64,000 nucleotides of DNA from an uncultured Clostridia bacterium (lineage in GTDB: Bacteria > Bacillota > Clostridia > Christensenellales > Aristaeellaceae). Both the position numbers and the translations under genes were made by a program. The stretch is taken from positions 1-64,000 of the forward strand of contig CAKTZR010000008.1 in the NCBI GenBank assembly GCA_934636105.1. The letters are read 5' to 3'. The notes beneath the pieces were generated by a model. It saw only the letters and a list, made by a program, of their open reading frames with translations, was not told the DNA's origin and did no database searches. This document shows positions 40,011 through 48,477 of this stretch, piece by piece. Numbering within the stretch: position 1 is the stretch's first letter; every line of letters starts with the position of its first letter.

Positions 40011-42140
40011 ATGACGCTCCATGCGCTTGTCCCCGGTCAGAGCGCCGTCATCCGCGCAGTCGGCGGCGAAGACGCGCTTCGTCAGCGCTTTCTGGATATG
40101 GGCGTGGTTCCAGGCGCGCGCATCACGCTCGTCAAGCGCGCGCCGCTGGGCGATCCCATCGAATTTCGCATTCTGCATACCCAGCTCGTTCTCCGCGCGG
40201 ACGACGCAAGGCGCATCGAGGTCAGCACGGACGAGATTCCCCCGTTCAAATCCTTCGTGCCAAATGAAAGCCGCCGCACGCCCGTTTCATCGTGCGGCCA
40301 TCCCCTGCCCGCCGGAGCGCCGCTCTCCTTTGCGCTGGTCGGCAACCCCAACAGCGGCAAGACGACGCTGTTCAACCGCCTAACGGGCGCAAATCAGCAC
40401 GTCGGCAATTTCCCCGGCGTGACTGTCGAGCGCAAGGACGGCCGTCTTCGCGGAAATGCCAACGCGCGCGTGACCGATCTGCCCGGCGTGTATTCCCTGT
40501 CCCCCTATACCCGCGAGGAGATTGTCACCCGCCGCTTTGTGCTTGAGGAAAGACCGAATTGTCTCATCAATATCGTGGATGCGTCCAGCATCGAACGCAG
40601 TCTGGCTTTGACCCTTCAACTGATGGCGCTGGATGTGCCGCTCGTGCTTGCGCTGAACATGATGGACGAGGTGCAGAAAAGCGGCGGCTCCATCCGCACG
40701 GGCGATTTGGAAGCCCTGCTCGGCGTCCCGGTTGTGCCAATCTGCGCCGCCAAGGGCGAAGGGCTTGACCGACTGATGAATCGCGCGCTGCACGCCGCCC
40801 GCTGTCAGCTTCGCCCAAGCCCGTTGGATGAAGAAAGCTTCCGCCGCCTGTACGCCGTCGATTCATCGTCCTCCGATCAGGCCGCCGTTCTTCGCTTCTC
40901 CTTCATCGAAGGCGTCTGCGCGCAGACCGTCGTCCGCCCGCACGAAAGCCGCGAATATGCCAGAAGCCTGAAACTTGACCGCATTCTGACCGGAAAATAC
41001 ACCGCCCTTCCCGTTTTTCTCCTTATCATGCTCGGCGTTTTTGCGCTGACCTTCAATGTCGTCGGCGCTCTGCTTTCCGATGCGCTGGAAGCCGTCCTCG
41101 GCGCGGGGACAGCGTGGGTCGAGCGCCTGCTCGTCTCTGCGGGCTGCTCCGACGCGCTGCGTTCACTGATGGCGGAGGGCGTCCTCGCGGGCGTGGGCAG
41201 CGTGGTCAGCTTTCTGCCGTTCATCCTCACGCTGTTTTTCTTCCTCTCCCTGCTGGAAGACAGCGGCTATATGGCCCGCGTCGCTTTCATCATGGATGCG
41301 CCCCTGCGCCGTCTCGGCCTTTCCGGCCGAAGCATCGTTCCGCTGCTCATCGGCTTTGGCTGCACCGTGCCGGGCGTGATGGCCGCGCGCACCCTGCCCG
41401 CCGACCGCGACCGAAAAATGACCATTCTGCTCACGCCGTTCATGAGCTGTTCGGCCAAATTGCCGATCTACGCGTTCTTCTCCGCCGCCTTTTTCCCGCA
41501 GCACGCGGCGGCCGTCATGGCGGGGCTGTATCTGCTGGGCGCAGTTCTGGGCGTTCTGCACGCGCTGTTTCTGCAAAAGACGCTCTTTTCCGGCAAGCCC
41601 GTTCCCTTCGTCATGGAGCTTCCGAATTACCGCATGCCCAGCGCCCGAAACGTCCTCCGGCTGCTTGGGGAAAAAACGAAGGACTTCCTGCAGCGCGCTT
41701 TCACCGTTATCCTCGCCGCGACGGTCTTCATCTGGTTTTTGCAGACGTTCGACCTTCAGCTTCACGTCGTTTCGGATTCCGGGGACAGCCTGCTGGCGCT
41801 GTTCGCCGGTTGGCTTGCGCCGCTGTTTCGCCCGCTGGGCCTTGGCGATTGGCGCATCTGCACGGCGCTGCTCACCGGGCTGATGGCGAAAGAAAGCGTT
41901 GTCTCCGTCCTTGTCCTCCTCTTTGGCAGCAAAGCGTCCCTGACCGCCGCGCTCACGCCGCTTTCCGCCGCGTCGCTGCTGGTGTTCGCCCTGCTGTATA
42001 CGCCGTGCGTCGCCGCTGTTGCGTGCATTCGCCGGGAACTCGGCACGCGCTGGGCCATCGGGATGGCGGTGTATCAATGCGCCGCCGCGTGGGTCTGCGC
42101 GCTGCTCGTCCGTCTGGCCGGGCTGTGGCTTTTCACATAA
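40011..42140 (+). CDS. feoB: FeoA-FeoB fusion, ferrous iron transporter
   Basis: This 709-aa protein imports Fe(II). Residues 1-75 are a FeoA SH3-like domain (LRQRFLDMGVVPGARITLVK), normally a separate small protein. FeoB follows: P-loop GNPNSGKTT (111-119), DLPG (156-159), NMMD (216-219), then membrane core with FALTFNVVGALLSD, GYMARVAFIMD and FTPFMSCSAKLPI-like gating segments. AAGGAGG precedes the ATG. It is one of only two plus-strand genes and ends at a bidirectional terminator. No FeoC is adjacent. Confidence 0.95.
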   Translation: MTLHALVPGQSAVIRAVGGEDALRQRFLDMGVVPGARITLVKRAPLGDPIEFRILHTQLVLRADDARRIEVSTDEIPPFKSFVPNESRRTPVSSCGHPLPAGAPLSFALVGNPNSGKTTLFNRLTGANQHVGNFPGVTVERKDGRLRGNANARVTDLPGVYSLSPYTREEIVTRRFVLEERPNCLINIVDASSIERSLALTLQLMALDVPLVLALNMMDEVQKSGGSIRTGDLEALLGVPVVPICAAKGEGLDRLMNRALHAARCQLRPSPLDEESFRRLYAVDSSSSDQAAVLRFSFIEGVCAQTVVRPHESREYARSLKLDRILTGKYTALPVFLLIMLGVFALTFNVVGALLSDALEAVLGAGTAWVERLLVSAGCSDALRSLMAEGVLAGVGSVVSFLPFILTLFFFLSLLEDSGYMARVAFIMDAPLRRLGLSGRSIVPLLIGFGCTVPGVMAARTLPADRDRKMTILLTPFMSCSAKLPIYAFFSAAFFPQHAAAVMAGLYLLGAVLGVLHALFLQKTLFSGKPVPFVMELPNYRMPSARNVLRLLGEKTKDFLQRAFTVILAATVFIWFLQTFDLQLHVVSDSGDSLLALFAGWLAPLFRPLGLGDWRICTALLTGLMAKESVVSVLVLLFGSKASLTAALTPLSAASLLVFALLYTPCVAAVACIRRELGTRWAIGMAVYQCAAAWVCALLVRLAGLWLFT

Positions 42141-42143
42141 AAC

Positions 42144-42178
42144 GCGGGCGGTCCTCACGACCGTCCGCGCCCTTTTAT
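42144..42178. terminator. Bidirectional terminator between feoAB and the membrane-protein operon
   Basis: GCGGGCGGTC pairs with GACCGTCCGC around 5 nt. On the plus strand CCCTTTTATT follows; on the minus strand GTTTTATG follows. It ends both converging operons. Confidence 0.85.
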
Positions 42179-44094
42179 TCCTTCAAAAGTTCCAGATTCG
42201 TCAGCCGAAGCTCGTTTTCGCCGCCTTTGATGAGGAGGATGAAATATTTGTCGTCGTCCGCCAGCGTGAAGCGCACGCTGTTTTCGCCCGGCACAAGCGC
42301 CGCTTCTGCGATACATTCAAAATTGCGCGTCGCAAACGCCTGCACCGTGCCGCCCTCGCCCTCGCAGTTGAGCTTGAGGGTATAATCGCCCTTCTCTCGC
42401 CACGATGTCGGCACGCGCATGCGTCCTTCCGGCGAAAGCGTGTACATGCCGTCTGCAAAAGCGGCGTTTTCCAACTTCATCTTGCCCAGCAGCATATCGC
42501 CGCAGAGCTGCATGGAGGACGCAAAGCCATAGATCGCATATGTGTCGTTTTCATGCAGTTTCGGTGCGCCCGTCATCGCCAGCCACGGCGCAAGCTGCGC
42601 TTCCTCCTCTCGGGTCAGCAGCAGGAAGGTGCGCCCCGGGCAGATATCCAGATCGGAATAATCGTCCGGCTCCAGCCAGCGGATCAGATCGAGCGACACG
42701 CCGGAAACCGCGCCCTCCTCCGTCTCCACCGGCGCAACGCCCGTGAACGTCAGCGCGCCCTGCGTCCGCTCCTGCATGACGCGGACGTTCCAGAACGTGC
42801 CGTATCCGTGCGTATAACCGTTTTCCATCAGATAATCCGCCGCTTCCATCATGTCCGCGCCGCGCGCTTCGGCTCCGGGCGCGGCGGCTTTCGTGTCCCG
42901 CAGCATCAGGGCCGAGGAAAGCGCCAGCTGACCGCAGACGGCCAGCAGCAAAAGCGTGCGAAGCCGTCCTTTTTCCAGCCCATGCAGCACCACGCCCAGC
43001 GCCGGCACGAAGAAGATCACCGCCAGAATCAGATAACGGTTCAGATACGTTCCCTGCACGAACACAAAGCAGAACAGATTGACAAAGAACGCCGCCGCGG
43101 CATACTGCATCACCCGCTTGCCCGTCCATTCGCGCTCGTCCTCAAGGTTCAGCCCCGCGTAAACGCGCCGCGTCGCCACCGCGCCGAGTACCAGCACCAC
43201 CGCAATCATCAAATTCGCGATGCCTTCCGGCGAAAACAGCGCCGCGCCGCCGTGCCAGCCGATGAGTTTGAGGAAATCCGCAAAGACCGTAAGAAGTGTC
43301 TGCCCCATCGCCGGGCCGTCCAGCGGATTGAAGACAAACGAGCCTGCACCGCCCACGCCGCTGACAAACAGCCGCGGATACAGAATTTCCGACGCGGCAT
43401 AGCCCAGCACACCCGCGGCAAAGCCCGCCAGCGTCACACCCAGAAAACGTGTGTGCGCGTCGCGCAAGGTGCGCTTTCCCGCGGAAAGCAGCCAGTCAAG
43501 TCCGGCCACCACCGCCATCGGGCAGAGGAAACAGAGCACATAGCGCACCGAGCAAAGCCCCTCGACGACGCAAATCAACATAAACGCCGCGATATCCCGC
43601 TTTCTCTGCCGCCGCGCCGCTTTGAGCCACAGCGCCGTGCCCCAGAAGCCGAAAACCAGATGAATGATGTAATATCCGCCGACGGTCATGTTTTCCGCGT
43701 AGACCGTGCTCGCCGCCAGCGGAAGCATCGCCGCCGCGCAGAGCGACGCGCCCAGCGACAGCCCGCAGGCCTTGCACAGCCCCGCGCAGGCCGCCAGTCC
43801 CAGCACAAAAACCATCGTGTTGCCGATGATCCGCGCCAGCTCATAGCTGGGCGTGAGGCAGAACGCCAGCGCATAGAACAGATTCATGTGAATGCTGTGA
43901 ATCTCCGTGGAATACAGCCAATCCATCTGAACCAGGCTGTGCGTCTGCGCCTGCCGATTGGCCAGAATGATTTCCGAAGCCATGTCGCTGTTCAAATAGA
44001 TCAAATACCCGGCCCTTTGCAGCCAAACGGAAAAGACCAGCGCCAGCACGCAAAGCGCCGCCCCCAGCGCAACCCCCTTCTTGGAATGACGCAT
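42175..44094 (-). CDS. Polytopic membrane protein, GT-C glycosyltransferase-like
   Basis: This 639-aa protein shares its N-terminal organisation with the protein at 38311-39927: TM1, then LNSDMASEIILANRQAQ and the motif DWLYSTEIHSIHMN. A C-terminal soluble part of about 100 aa (after LGKMKLENAAFADGMYTLSP) looks like a beta-rich domain. GGAGG lies about 9 nt before the ATG. It is the third gene of an operon with two larger membrane proteins, so envelope glycan assembly is likely; the exact substrate is unknown. Confidence 0.75.
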   Translation of the reverse strand: MRHSKKGVALGAALCVLALVFSVWLQRAGYLIYLNSDMASEIILANRQAQTHSLVQMDWLYSTEIHSIHMNLFYALAFCLTPSYELARIIGNTMVFVLGLAACAGLCKACGLSLGASLCAAAMLPLAASTVYAENMTVGGYYIIHLVFGFWGTALWLKAARRQRKRDIAAFMLICVVEGLCSVRYVLCFLCPMAVVAGLDWLLSAGKRTLRDAHTRFLGVTLAGFAAGVLGYAASEILYPRLFVSGVGGAGSFVFNPLDGPAMGQTLLTVFADFLKLIGWHGGAALFSPEGIANLMIAVVLVLGAVATRRVYAGLNLEDEREWTGKRVMQYAAAAFFVNLFCFVFVQGTYLNRYLILAVIFFVPALGVVLHGLEKGRLRTLLLLAVCGQLALSSALMLRDTKAAAPGAEARGADMMEAADYLMENGYTHGYGTFWNVRVMQERTQGALTFTGVAPVETEEGAVSGVSLDLIRWLEPDDYSDLDICPGRTFLLLTREEEAQLAPWLAMTGAPKLHENDTYAIYGFASSMQLCGDMLLGKMKLENAAFADGMYTLSPEGRMRVPTSWREKGDYTLKLNCEGEGGTVQAFATRNFECIAEAALVPGENSVRFTLADDDKYFILLIKGGENELRLTNLELLKE

Positions 44095-44107
44095 GCCTTC
44101 TTCCTCC

Positions 44108-45682
44108 TCACTTTTTAAAATTCAAACGCTTCTTTTTCTCCTTTTGATTGACGACGCCCAGCCCGATCAGCGTCAAAAGCGACACCGCGTCCGCCAACCG
44201 CCACCACGCCTTCCCGGCGAACCAGACGCGCAGACTGCCGTTCGTTCCCGCGGGCAGGCGGATTTCAAGGCGGTTATTCTGCTCCCTGTTCAGGACGACC
44301 TCCACCTCTTGCCCGTCCACCTGCGCCCGATAGCCGTCATAGCCGAACAGCGGAAGCAGCAGCGTTCCGTCCCGCTCAGCCTGCACGTCGGCGGTAACGG
44401 TCGAGCCGCGCTTGACGTAATTCGTCATGTTCACGCCCTCGCTGATCGGTTCATTCTGCCAGCCCGTCCGCAGGGGATAGGAATCCGCAATCAGGTATTC
44501 CTCATCCGTCAGATGCGGAGTGACACTCACGCCGCAGGGTATCCCGCCGTTTTCAAGATACAGCTCAAGCTGCGGCTGCACGGCCAGCACGGCCAGCGCC
44601 AGCAGCACGACCGCGGCATACTCCCGATGCCTGGGCATTTTCGAAACGGGATACGCCGCCGCAAGTGCCAGCAGCGGCGTGGTCAGTGCCAGCAGCCGCC
44701 ACGGGAATTGAATCTGGTTAATCCATCCGCGAGTAAGGACGACCACATAGCTCCATGGAAAAAACGCTGTGGACGCAATCGCCGCAGCCGCACCACCCGC
44801 AATCAGGGTCAGCGCCGCGCGTTCCTTTTCGCCGATCTTCTTCTGCTGGGTGACGGTATAAATGGCCATGGCCGCGCAAAGGATTTGCAACACGCCGAGC
44901 TGCATGGAGAACGCCTTGCCAAAACCGAGCAGCTCCGCCGGATTCAGCGCCGCATAGGTCACAACGCGCATGTTGGCCGTCGAATTGATGCCCTCCGCAA
45001 AATACATGATGAGTGGCGCAAGATGGAACAGGCAGAGCAGCACGCAAAGCCCAATCGCCTTGAGCAGATTCTTGAGCCGCCCCTCACGGAGGATACGCCG
45101 CGCATCAATCAGGCACAGCAGCACTGCCATCGCCGCGCAGAGCAGCGTCGTAATCATATGCGAAAAGAAGATCGCCGCCGCGCTGAATGACAGAGCCTTC
45201 CAGCGCGAGGAATCCCCCGCCACGCAATCCCACAGCGAAGCGATGAACAGCGGCAGGAAGACCATCGCCGTCGCTTCGCCGACCGCAAACCGGGCATAAA
45301 CGTCCGTCAGCCTGTACGCCGCCAACACATAGAGCGCCGCGGATGCAACCGCCGCATCATGGTCGCCAAACATACGTTTAGCCGCCGCGTACATACCCGC
45401 TGCCGCGCCGATGTTCAGGCAAATGAGCATCACGTTGCCTACATAGGCCAAGCTCGCCCCGCACAGGCTCATCAGCGCAAAGGGATACAGGAAATAATCC
45501 GGATAGAAGATCGAGGTCAGCGCGCCGTATCCGTCATAGATATACGCGCCCAGCCGCGCCGGGAATTGGCCGCACCGCCACGCATCCACGATGTTCATGA
45601 TTCGGCAGAGGTGATATTCCACATCGTCGCCCACGTACAGCGTCTCCTGCAGGGCTGGCGCGCTGGCAAAGAGCACAGCCAC
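44108..45682 (-). CDS. PTPS-related/YfhO-like membrane protein, 3' part of a frameshifted gene
   Basis: This 524-codon frame carries most of a polytopic membrane protein. GDDVEYHLCRIMNIVDAWRC and GYGALTSIFYPDYFLYPFAL match GHDGVYHVARIQNLADGLKS and GYGAVTSVFYPDIFLYPFAL of the intact neighbour at 46235-48409. No ribosome site precedes its first possible start (GTG); the real start is in the upstream frame. Dropping one G from the run at 45695-45701 joins it in frame with the 45534-46238 frame, as one protein of about 709 aa. The C-terminus is a beta-rich soluble tail. Confidence 0.75.
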   Translation of the reverse strand: MAVLFASAPALQETLYVGDDVEYHLCRIMNIVDAWRCGQFPARLGAYIYDGYGALTSIFYPDYFLYPFALMSLCGASLAYVGNVMLICLNIGAAAGMYAAAKRMFGDHDAAVASAALYVLAAYRLTDVYARFAVGEATAMVFLPLFIASLWDCVAGDSSRWKALSFSAAAIFFSHMITTLLCAAMAVLLCLIDARRILREGRLKNLLKAIGLCVLLCLFHLAPLIMYFAEGINSTANMRVVTYAALNPAELLGFGKAFSMQLGVLQILCAAMAIYTVTQQKKIGEKERAALTLIAGGAAAAIASTAFFPWSYVVVLTRGWINQIQFPWRLLALTTPLLALAAAYPVSKMPRHREYAAVVLLALAVLAVQPQLELYLENGGIPCGVSVTPHLTDEEYLIADSYPLRTGWQNEPISEGVNMTNYVKRGSTVTADVQAERDGTLLLPLFGYDGYRAQVDGQEVEVVLNREQNNRLEIRLPAGTNGSLRVWFAGKAWWRLADAVSLLTLIGLGVVNQKEKKKRLNFKK

Positions 45683-46238
45683 GCCGAGGAGTAACCCCCC
45701 CGATGAATTTTGGAGTCAATTTTCCCTTGCGCGCCGCCACCCAAATGAAGCTGAAAATCAGCGATGCAAACAGCAGCGTGAACGCGTTATCCGTGCAGCC
45801 GGGCGTATAAATCCGCACGTCGTAAATTTCCATGTACGTACCTGCGGCGAACTCAAATTGAAGCTGCAGACCCTCGATGGCATTTTCCAGCGTAAATTCA
45901 AATTCGCCGCCGCTCTGCCCGGCAGGCAGCGCCACAACCTCCGGCTCAATCCGCCCGCCGTTCAGGGTGGACAGGTGCAGCGCGTTATCCCCGTCGCTCT
46001 CGACAAACCATTTCAGCCGATACGTTCCGGCGGCGAGATTCGGCCCCGGCCCATCGCTTGGCACCATGCCGTAAGTGTCGCCGTTTTCAAGGCTGACCCG
46101 CGTGCCGTTCGGGAAATTCATCGCCTGCACCTGTGCTTCCAAAACGGGATATTTGGTCAGCGCGCCCGTCGCAAACACCGCCGCGCACAGCAGCAGCGTC
46201 AGCACAACCGGGCCGTAGGTTCGAAGCCTTTCATTCAT
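45534..46238 (-). CDS. PTPS-related/YfhO-like membrane protein, 5' part of a frameshifted gene
   Basis: This frame starts MNERLRTYGPVVLTLLLCAA, parallel to the LYGPMLLAALLCALVFATGV start of the intact neighbour. It contains the outer beta-domain (AAGTYRLKWFVESDGDNALH against PAGTYRLKWIVSGDGDNVLR) and TM2. After residue FIGG (near 45700) it leaves the gene's frame and continues in an unrelated frame to a stop at 45534. Its ATG overlaps the stop of the upstream gene (ATGA). It makes sense only joined to the 44108-45682 frame. Confidence 0.75.
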   Translation of the reverse strand: MNERLRTYGPVVLTLLLCAAVFATGALTKYPVLEAQVQAMNFPNGTRVSLENGDTYGMVPSDGPGPNLAAGTYRLKWFVESDGDNALHLSTLNGGRIEPEVVALPAGQSGGEFEFTLENAIEGLQLQFEFAAGTYMEIYDVRIYTPGCTDNAFTLLFASLIFSFIWVAARKGKLTPKFIGGVTPRRGCALCQRASPAGDAVRGRRCGISPLPNHEHRGCVAVRPIPGAAGRVYL

Positions 46239-48409
46239 GCCTTCTTCCCAAGCCTTCCCATTTTTTTACCCAAAAGAAGCGCCAGCAGCGTGAGCAGCGA
46301 CACCGCGTCCGTGATCTTCCACCACGCCTTGCCGACGAACCGGATTTTCACCTCGCCGCTCGCCCCTGCGGGGAAGCGAAGCTGAATGCGGTTGTTATCC
46401 CCGTTTTCAATCGCGATTTCCTGCCCGTTAAGCGTCGCGCGATAGCCGTCATAGTTGAACAGTGGGAAGGACACTGTACCCTCCTGCGCCGCGTCCACCT
46501 GCGCGGTGATCGCCGCGCCCTGCTTGTCATAATCCGAAACCGTCACGCCGCCTTCGATGTGCAGTGTGCGGTCGCGCGTGGCGAGGAAGCTCGTATCCGG
46601 CAGGGTGTATTCCGCGTAGGCCAGGCCCAGATGCGGGCTGGCAATCGTGCCCTGCTCGATATACCACGATTCATGCAGTTCGCCGGAGAGCGTCGGCATG
46701 GCGCACAGCCCCGCCAGGCACAGCGCCGCAACCGCCGCCGCATCCGGGCGCTTTCCGCCGAATTCGGCCACGCCATAGCCCGCGGCCAGCGCCAGCAGCG
46801 GCGTGACGAACATCATCAACCGCCATGTGAACTGAATATAGCCCACCTTGCCGCGCGTCAATGCGGAAATCGGCCCCCACGGGAAGAAATCCGTCGATGC
46901 GACGGCCAGAATCGCGCCGCAGACCAGCAGGCGCAGCACGGCCTTTTCGCTTCGGCCGCGCTCCTGCTTTTGCAGCGCGGCATACAGCGCCAGCATCGCG
47001 CCAACCAGCAGCGGCAGGCCGATTTCCGCCGAGAAGGCCAGTACCTTGTGATTGGCGACGCTCTTGGAAGCCGAACCAAGGCTCGTCATCAAAATCTGCC
47101 CCGGTTCGATGGCGTTGACCGTCAAATCGTTAATCAGCGTGCTTGCGCCCAGCCCTTCCATCGTATACATGATAAAAGGCGCAAGGCGGAACAGGCACAG
47201 CAGCAGGCACAGCCCAGCCGCCTTGACAATCGCCGCCAGCCGCTTTTCGCGGACAAGGCCGACGATATGCGCCGCGCAAAAGAGCACGGCCAGCACCGCA
47301 CAGACCAGCGTAGAAATCATGTGGCCGCAGAAGATGCACGCCGCGCTGACGGCCAGCAGCTTCCAGCGCCGCTTATCCCCGCAGACCACCTCGTACAGCC
47401 CCACGATAAACAGCGGGAAGAAGACCATCGCCGTCGCTTCGCCGATGGCCACGCGCGTGAACACATCCATCAGCCGATAAACCGCCAGCGTGTAGAGAAT
47501 CGACGCGCAGGTAGCCGCCCAGCGGTTTTCAAACAACCGCTTCGCCGCCGCGTACATGGTCAGCGCCGCGCCGATGTTCAGGCTGATGAGCATCATGTTG
47601 CCTGCGTAAGCCACGCTCGCCCCGCCCAGCAGCGTCAGCGCAAACGGATAGAGGAATATATCGGGATAGAACACCGACGTCACCGCGCCGTATCCGTTGA
47701 AGGAGAAGCCGCCCAGCCGCACGGGGAACTGGCCGCTTTTCAGGCCGTCCGCCAGATTTTGGATGCGTGCCACATGATAGACGCCGTCGTGGCCGTAGGT
47801 GAACGTCGATTTGAGCGCCATCGAGTTGGCAATCAGCAGCGCGAAACCGATCATCAGCGCCGGGGCCATGTTTTCCCGCGTCAGCCTGCCCGTGGCGATC
47901 AGCCCATACAGCAGGCACGCGCCGATGGCAAAGAACAGCAGCGTAAACGCGTCGTCCTGATATTCCGGTGTATAGAGCTTGAGGTCGTAAATATCCAGAT
48001 AAGTGCCGGAAGCAAACTCAAATTCCAGCGCAAAATTCTCGCAGGCCTCCTCGATTTCAAACACAAATTCGCCTTCGCCCTCGTCGGAGGGCAGCACAAA
48101 CTCATCCGGCGTGATCTGCGCGCCGTCGTCGTTTTTCAGGCGAAGCACGTTGTCGCCGTCGCCGGAGACGATCCATTTCAGGCGGTATGTGCCCGCGGGC
48201 AGATGCAGCCCCTGCATGCTGCTTTTCAGCACGCCGTAGGCGTCGCCGTCCGCCAGCGTGTGGCGCGTTTTTCCGTCGCTGAACTGGATGTATTTTTCGC
48301 TGAGCAGCTCAAATTCGCGCGGCTTACGCATCACGCCCGTGGCGAACACCAGCGCGCACAGCAGCGCCGCCAGCAGCATCGGCCCGTACAGTTTCGCTTT
48401 TGCTTTCAC
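46235..48409 (-). CDS. PTPS-related/YfhO-like polytopic membrane protein
   Basis: This 724-aa protein has one N-terminal TM, an outer domain of about 130 aa, then many TM segments with the conserved first loop YGHDGVYHVARIQNLADGLK and GQFPVRLGGFSFNGYG, typical of the 6-pyruvoyl-tetrahydropterin-synthase-related membrane family, and a soluble C-terminal tail. It starts with GTG at 48409 (AAGGAG 7 nt upstream); the longer frame runs into the proS terminator. Its stop overlaps the next gene. The role is probably envelope polysaccharide or lipid-linked sugar transfer; this is inference. Confidence 0.75.
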   Translation of the reverse strand: MKAKAKLYGPMLLAALLCALVFATGVMRKPREFELLSEKYIQFSDGKTRHTLADGDAYGVLKSSMQGLHLPAGTYRLKWIVSGDGDNVLRLKNDDGAQITPDEFVLPSDEGEGEFVFEIEEACENFALEFEFASGTYLDIYDLKLYTPEYQDDAFTLLFFAIGACLLYGLIATGRLTRENMAPALMIGFALLIANSMALKSTFTYGHDGVYHVARIQNLADGLKSGQFPVRLGGFSFNGYGAVTSVFYPDIFLYPFALTLLGGASVAYAGNMMLISLNIGAALTMYAAAKRLFENRWAATCASILYTLAVYRLMDVFTRVAIGEATAMVFFPLFIVGLYEVVCGDKRRWKLLAVSAACIFCGHMISTLVCAVLAVLFCAAHIVGLVREKRLAAIVKAAGLCLLLCLFRLAPFIMYTMEGLGASTLINDLTVNAIEPGQILMTSLGSASKSVANHKVLAFSAEIGLPLLVGAMLALYAALQKQERGRSEKAVLRLLVCGAILAVASTDFFPWGPISALTRGKVGYIQFTWRLMMFVTPLLALAAGYGVAEFGGKRPDAAAVAALCLAGLCAMPTLSGELHESWYIEQGTIASPHLGLAYAEYTLPDTSFLATRDRTLHIEGGVTVSDYDKQGAAITAQVDAAQEGTVSFPLFNYDGYRATLNGQEIAIENGDNNRIQLRFPAGASGEVKIRFVGKAWWKITDAVSLLTLLALLLGKKMGRLGKKA

Positions 48410-48438
48410 GTCGTTTCTCCTTGCTTTTCCATGATTCG

Positions 48439-48470
48439 AAAAAAGGGGCTGTGCGCGTTGACAGCCCCTT
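48439..48470 (-). terminator. Terminator after proS
   Basis: AAGGGGCTGT pairs with ACAGCCCCTT around an 8-nt loop, followed by TTTTCG on the transcribed strand, 7 bp past the proS stop. No promoter is visible between it and the next gene, so the membrane-protein operon may rely on readthrough or on a promoter inside proS. Confidence 0.85.
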
Positions 48471-48477
48471 GCAGAAA

